Shown one piece after another: positions 62,102 through 64,000 of a stretch of DNA of 64,000 bases. The stretch covers positions 62,001-126,000 of the forward strand of contig NZ_PPXQ01000017.1 of the NCBI RefSeq assembly GCF_004798585.1, given 5' to 3'. The notes beneath the pieces were generated by a model. That model did not search any database, had not been told where the DNA came from, and saw only the letters and a list, made by a program, of their open reading frames with translations. A program made the translations under genes and the position numbers. Each line of letters starts with the position of its first letter. The first letter of the stretch is position 1. The stretch comes from Massilia sp. Mn16-1_5. Its GTDB lineage: Bacteria > Pseudomonadota > Gammaproteobacteria > Burkholderiales > Burkholderiaceae_D.

Positions 62102-62994
62102 GCCTTGTTGAAATGCTCGACCAGGAAGTCGATAAAGGCGCGCGCGCGTAGCGTCTGGTTGCGCTGGCTCGGGTAGTAGACGAACAAGTCGGCGTCGGGC
62201 AGGGAGAATTCGGGCAGCACGATTTTCAGCCTGCCGCTGTCGAGGTAGCGGGCCAGGTCCCATTCCGAGCGGATCAGGATGCCATGGCCGTCCAGCGCCC
62301 AGCCGAGCACGATGTCGCCGTCGTTACTGGACACCATGCCGTGCACCTTGACGATTTCGGTCTCTTCCCCGTGCGTGAAGCGCCAGATGCCGTAGGCGTC
62401 GTCGTTCTGGCGGTGGATGATGCAGCGGTGGCTGGCGAGATCGGCCAGCGTGCGCGGCGTGCCGTGACGCGCCAGGTAGGCCGGCGAGGCGGCCAGGTAG
62501 CGCCGGTTCGACATGATGCGCCGCGCATTCAATCGCTTGTCGGGCAGGGCACCGAAGCGGATGGCGAGATCGAAGCCGCTTTCGACCAGGTCGATCGGGC
62601 GGTCGGTCACCTCCATTTGCACTTCCACCTCCGGGTAGCGCCGGGCGAAGCTCGACACCAGCGGCGCGATCGTGGTGCGCCCGAATCCGAGGGTCGCGTT
62701 CACGCGCAGCAGGCCGCGCGGCGTGCCGCGTCCCTGCGACACCTCGTCTTCCATTTCCGTGATCTCGGCCAGGATGCGCGTCGCATGGCGCAGATAGGTC
62801 TCGCCTTCGCTGGTGAGGCTGACGCTGCGCGTGGTGCGGTTCAGCAGGCGCACCCCCAAACGGCTTTCCAGCGCCGCCAGCCGCTTGGTGGCCGCGGGTG
62901 GCGTCAGGTCCAGCGCGCGCGCCGCGGCGGCCAGGCTGCCGTGGCGGGCGACGAGCACGAAGAAACGCATGTCCGAAGTCGGCTCAGTATTCAC
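62098..62994 (-). CDS. LysR-family transcriptional regulator
   Basis: A 298-residue LTTR. The N-terminal winged HTH has GSLAAAARALDLTPPAATKRLAALE and a recognition helix near residues 33-50. The rest is a periplasmic-binding-like effector domain. The start is GTG at 62994; an ATG at 62970 would shorten the N-terminus to MRFFVLVARHG, which is also normal for the family. It is divergent from a D(-)-tartrate dehydratase-like gene, so regulation of that gene by its substrate is the simplest expectation. Confidence 0.93.
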   Translation of the reverse strand: MNTEPTSDMRFFVLVARHGSLAAAARALDLTPPAATKRLAALESRLGVRLLNRTTRSVSLTSEGETYLRHATRILAEITEMEDEVSQGRGTPRGLLRVNATLGFGRTTIAPLVSSFARRYPEVEVQMEVTDRPIDLVESGFDLAIRFGALPDKRLNARRIMSNRRYLAASPAYLARHGTPRTLADLASHRCIIHRQNDDAYGIWRFTHGEETEIVKVHGMVSSNDGDIVLGWALDGHGILIRSEWDLARYLDSGRLKIVLPEFSLPDADLFVYYPSQRNQTLRARAFIDFLVEHFNKA

Positions 62995-63000
62995 TTGGGT

Positions 63001-63020
63001 TCAATTCATAATTAAATTGA
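63001..63020. promoter_or_regulatory. LysR-type operator candidate in the divergent promoter
   Basis: TCAATT-CATAATTA-AATTGA is an inverted repeat with 6-base arms that contains the T-N11-A pattern of LysR-family sites. It lies between the lysR and dehydratase starts, seven bases from the GTG of the regulator. Confidence 0.55.
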
Positions 63021-63079
63021 GGGAAATTATAGGCGCATCCTTGACGCTTAAGCTACGGCTTTCGAACAAGGAGTCCGCC

Positions 63080-64000
63080 ATGAGAATCGTAGAAATCCGG
63101 GAACAGACGCTGCCCATCAGCTCGCCGATCCGCAACGCCTACATCGACTTCAGCAAGATGACGCTGAGCCTGGTCGCCGTGATCACCGACGTGATACGTG
63201 ACGGCAAGCCGGTGGTCGGCTACGGCTTCAATTCGAATGGCCGCTACGGCCAGGGCAAGCTGATGCGCGAACGTTTTATTCCACGCATCCTGGAAGCCGA
63301 TCCCGCTTCGTTGATCGACGATGCCGGCACCAACCTCGATCCCCATAAAATCTGGAACTGCATGTTCACCAACGAGAAGCCGGGCGGCCACGGCGAGCGC
63401 TCGGTGGCGATCGGCACCATCGACATGGCGGTCTGGGATGCAGTGGCGAAAATCGAAGGCAAACCCCTGTTCCAGCTGCTGGCCGACCGCTACGGCAACG
63501 GCCAGGCGGATCGCAAGATCTTCGTCTACGCCGCTGGCGGCTACTACTATCCGGGCCAGGACCACGGCAAGCTGAAGGACGAGATGCGCAGCTACATCGA
63601 CCGCGGCTACGCGGTGGTCAAGAAGAAGATCGGCGGCGCCTCGCTGGACGAAGACCTGCGCCGCATCGACAGCATCCTGTCCGTGCTGCAGGACGGCCAG
63701 AAGCTGGCGGTGGACGCCAACGGCCGCTTCGACCTCGATACCGCTATTCGCTATGCGAAAGCGCTGTCGCAGTACGACCTGTTCTGGTACGAGGAAGCCG
63801 GCGACCCGCTCGATTTCGAGCTGCAGGCCACGCTGCGCAACTACTATAAAAATCCGATGGCGACCGGCGAGAACCTGTTCTCGATGCAGGACGCGCGCAA
63901 CCTGATCCGCTACGGCGGCATGCGCGCCGACCGCGACTGGCTGCAGTTCGACTGCGCGCTCTCGTACGGCCTGGTCGAGTACCTGCGCACGCTCGACATG
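63080..64000 (+). CDS. D(-)-tartrate dehydratase-like enolase-superfamily enzyme (5' part)
   Basis: The first 307 codons of a gene that runs past the window. AAGGAG lies nine bases before the ATG. The N-terminal capping domain begins MRIVEIREQTLPISSPIRNA; the barrel has NEKPGGHGERSVAIGTIDMA, a KxK base pair in VVKKKIGG, and metal ligands in VDANGRFD (Asp), WYEEAGDP (Glu) and ATGENLFS (Glu). These match the D(-)-tartrate dehydratase of Bradyrhizobium closely in memory. It dehydrates D-tartrate to oxaloacetate. The divergent LysR gene is its likely regulator. Confidence 0.88.
   Translation, partial: MRIVEIREQTLPISSPIRNAYIDFSKMTLSLVAVITDVIRDGKPVVGYGFNSNGRYGQGKLMRERFIPRILEADPASLIDDAGTNLDPHKIWNCMFTNEKPGGHGERSVAIGTIDMAVWDAVAKIEGKPLFQLLADRYGNGQADRKIFVYAAGGYYYPGQDHGKLKDEMRSYIDRGYAVVKKKIGGASLDEDLRRIDSILSVLQDGQKLAVDANGRFDLDTAIRYAKALSQYDLFWYEEAGDPLDFELQATLRNYYKNPMATGENLFSMQDARNLIRYGGMRADRDWLQFDCALSYGLVEYLRTLDM

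Overview
The window looks like chromosomal DNA of a high-GC betaproteobacterium of the family Oxalobacteraceae, most like Massilia or a close relative. This is an inference from gene content: an H-NS-like protein with the betaproteobacterial C-terminal motif, a PEP-CTERM protein, two TonB receptors, a cytochrome b561/YceI pair, a Hmp/NsrR pair, and family resemblances recalled without a database search. No rRNA, tRNA, CRISPR array, integrase, transposase or phage gene was seen. Coding density is high. The clearest exception is an AT-rich gap of about 745 bases before a diguanylate cyclase gene.

Layout. 1-4 kb: old yellow enzyme, GIN-domain lipoprotein, then flavohemoglobin (hmp) and its NO-sensing repressor (nsrR), both with NsrR-type operators. 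4-14.5 kb: amino acid permease, PEP-CTERM protein behind a good sigma-54 promoter, S46 dipeptidyl-peptidase, phospholipase-D/cardiolipin-synthase-like protein, two stress-type glycine-rich membrane proteins, and a cytochrome b561-YceI-YceI operon. 14.6-25 kb: TonB receptor, purB, GST, PfkB kinase, GDT1-family transporter, M1 aminopeptidase, class C serine hydrolase, and an exported methyltransferase. 25.4-38.4 kb: one long co-directional run with two tandem tldD-tldE pairs (only the TldD proteins carry Tat signals), then DUF4159, MoxR ATPase, DUF58, BatA-like and two large membrane proteins. 38.5-43.4 kb: H-NS-like protein, a secreted double-propeller protein, SCO1 and a Tat-exported multicopper oxidase. 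44-51 kb: diguanylate cyclase, TonB receptor, an M48 peptidase fused to a type IV pilin-like domain, small hypotheticals and a spermidine-synthase-like protein. 50.7-58.6 kb: a leftward operon for an adaptor, ABC ATPase and two FtsX-type permeases, then a sigma-54 response regulator, its histidine kinase and a GST. 58.9-64 kb: sorbosone dehydrogenase-PEBP fusion, YeeE/YedE transporter, LysR regulator, and the start of a D(-)-tartrate dehydratase-like gene that runs off the window.

The two most interesting items are linked by regulation. The ABC/two-component operon has a sigma-54 promoter with exact GG/GC spacing and, about 90 bases upstream, a palindrome with 10-bp arms built from TGTCCG/CGGACA. 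The same hexamers occur six times within 88 bases upstream of a weaker sigma-54-like site in front of the tldD-tldE/MoxR/DUF58 operon. This suggests that an envelope-stress two-component system may control an envelope proteolysis/chaperone locus. The operon itself, with duplicated TldD/E that may be exported as complexes plus a MoxR-DUF58-Bat module, is the best candidate in the window for an undescribed system.

A dispersed inverted-repeat family with the core GTAGGGTGGGC sits at the 3' ends of genes at several places, and two copies have identical 24-base arms.
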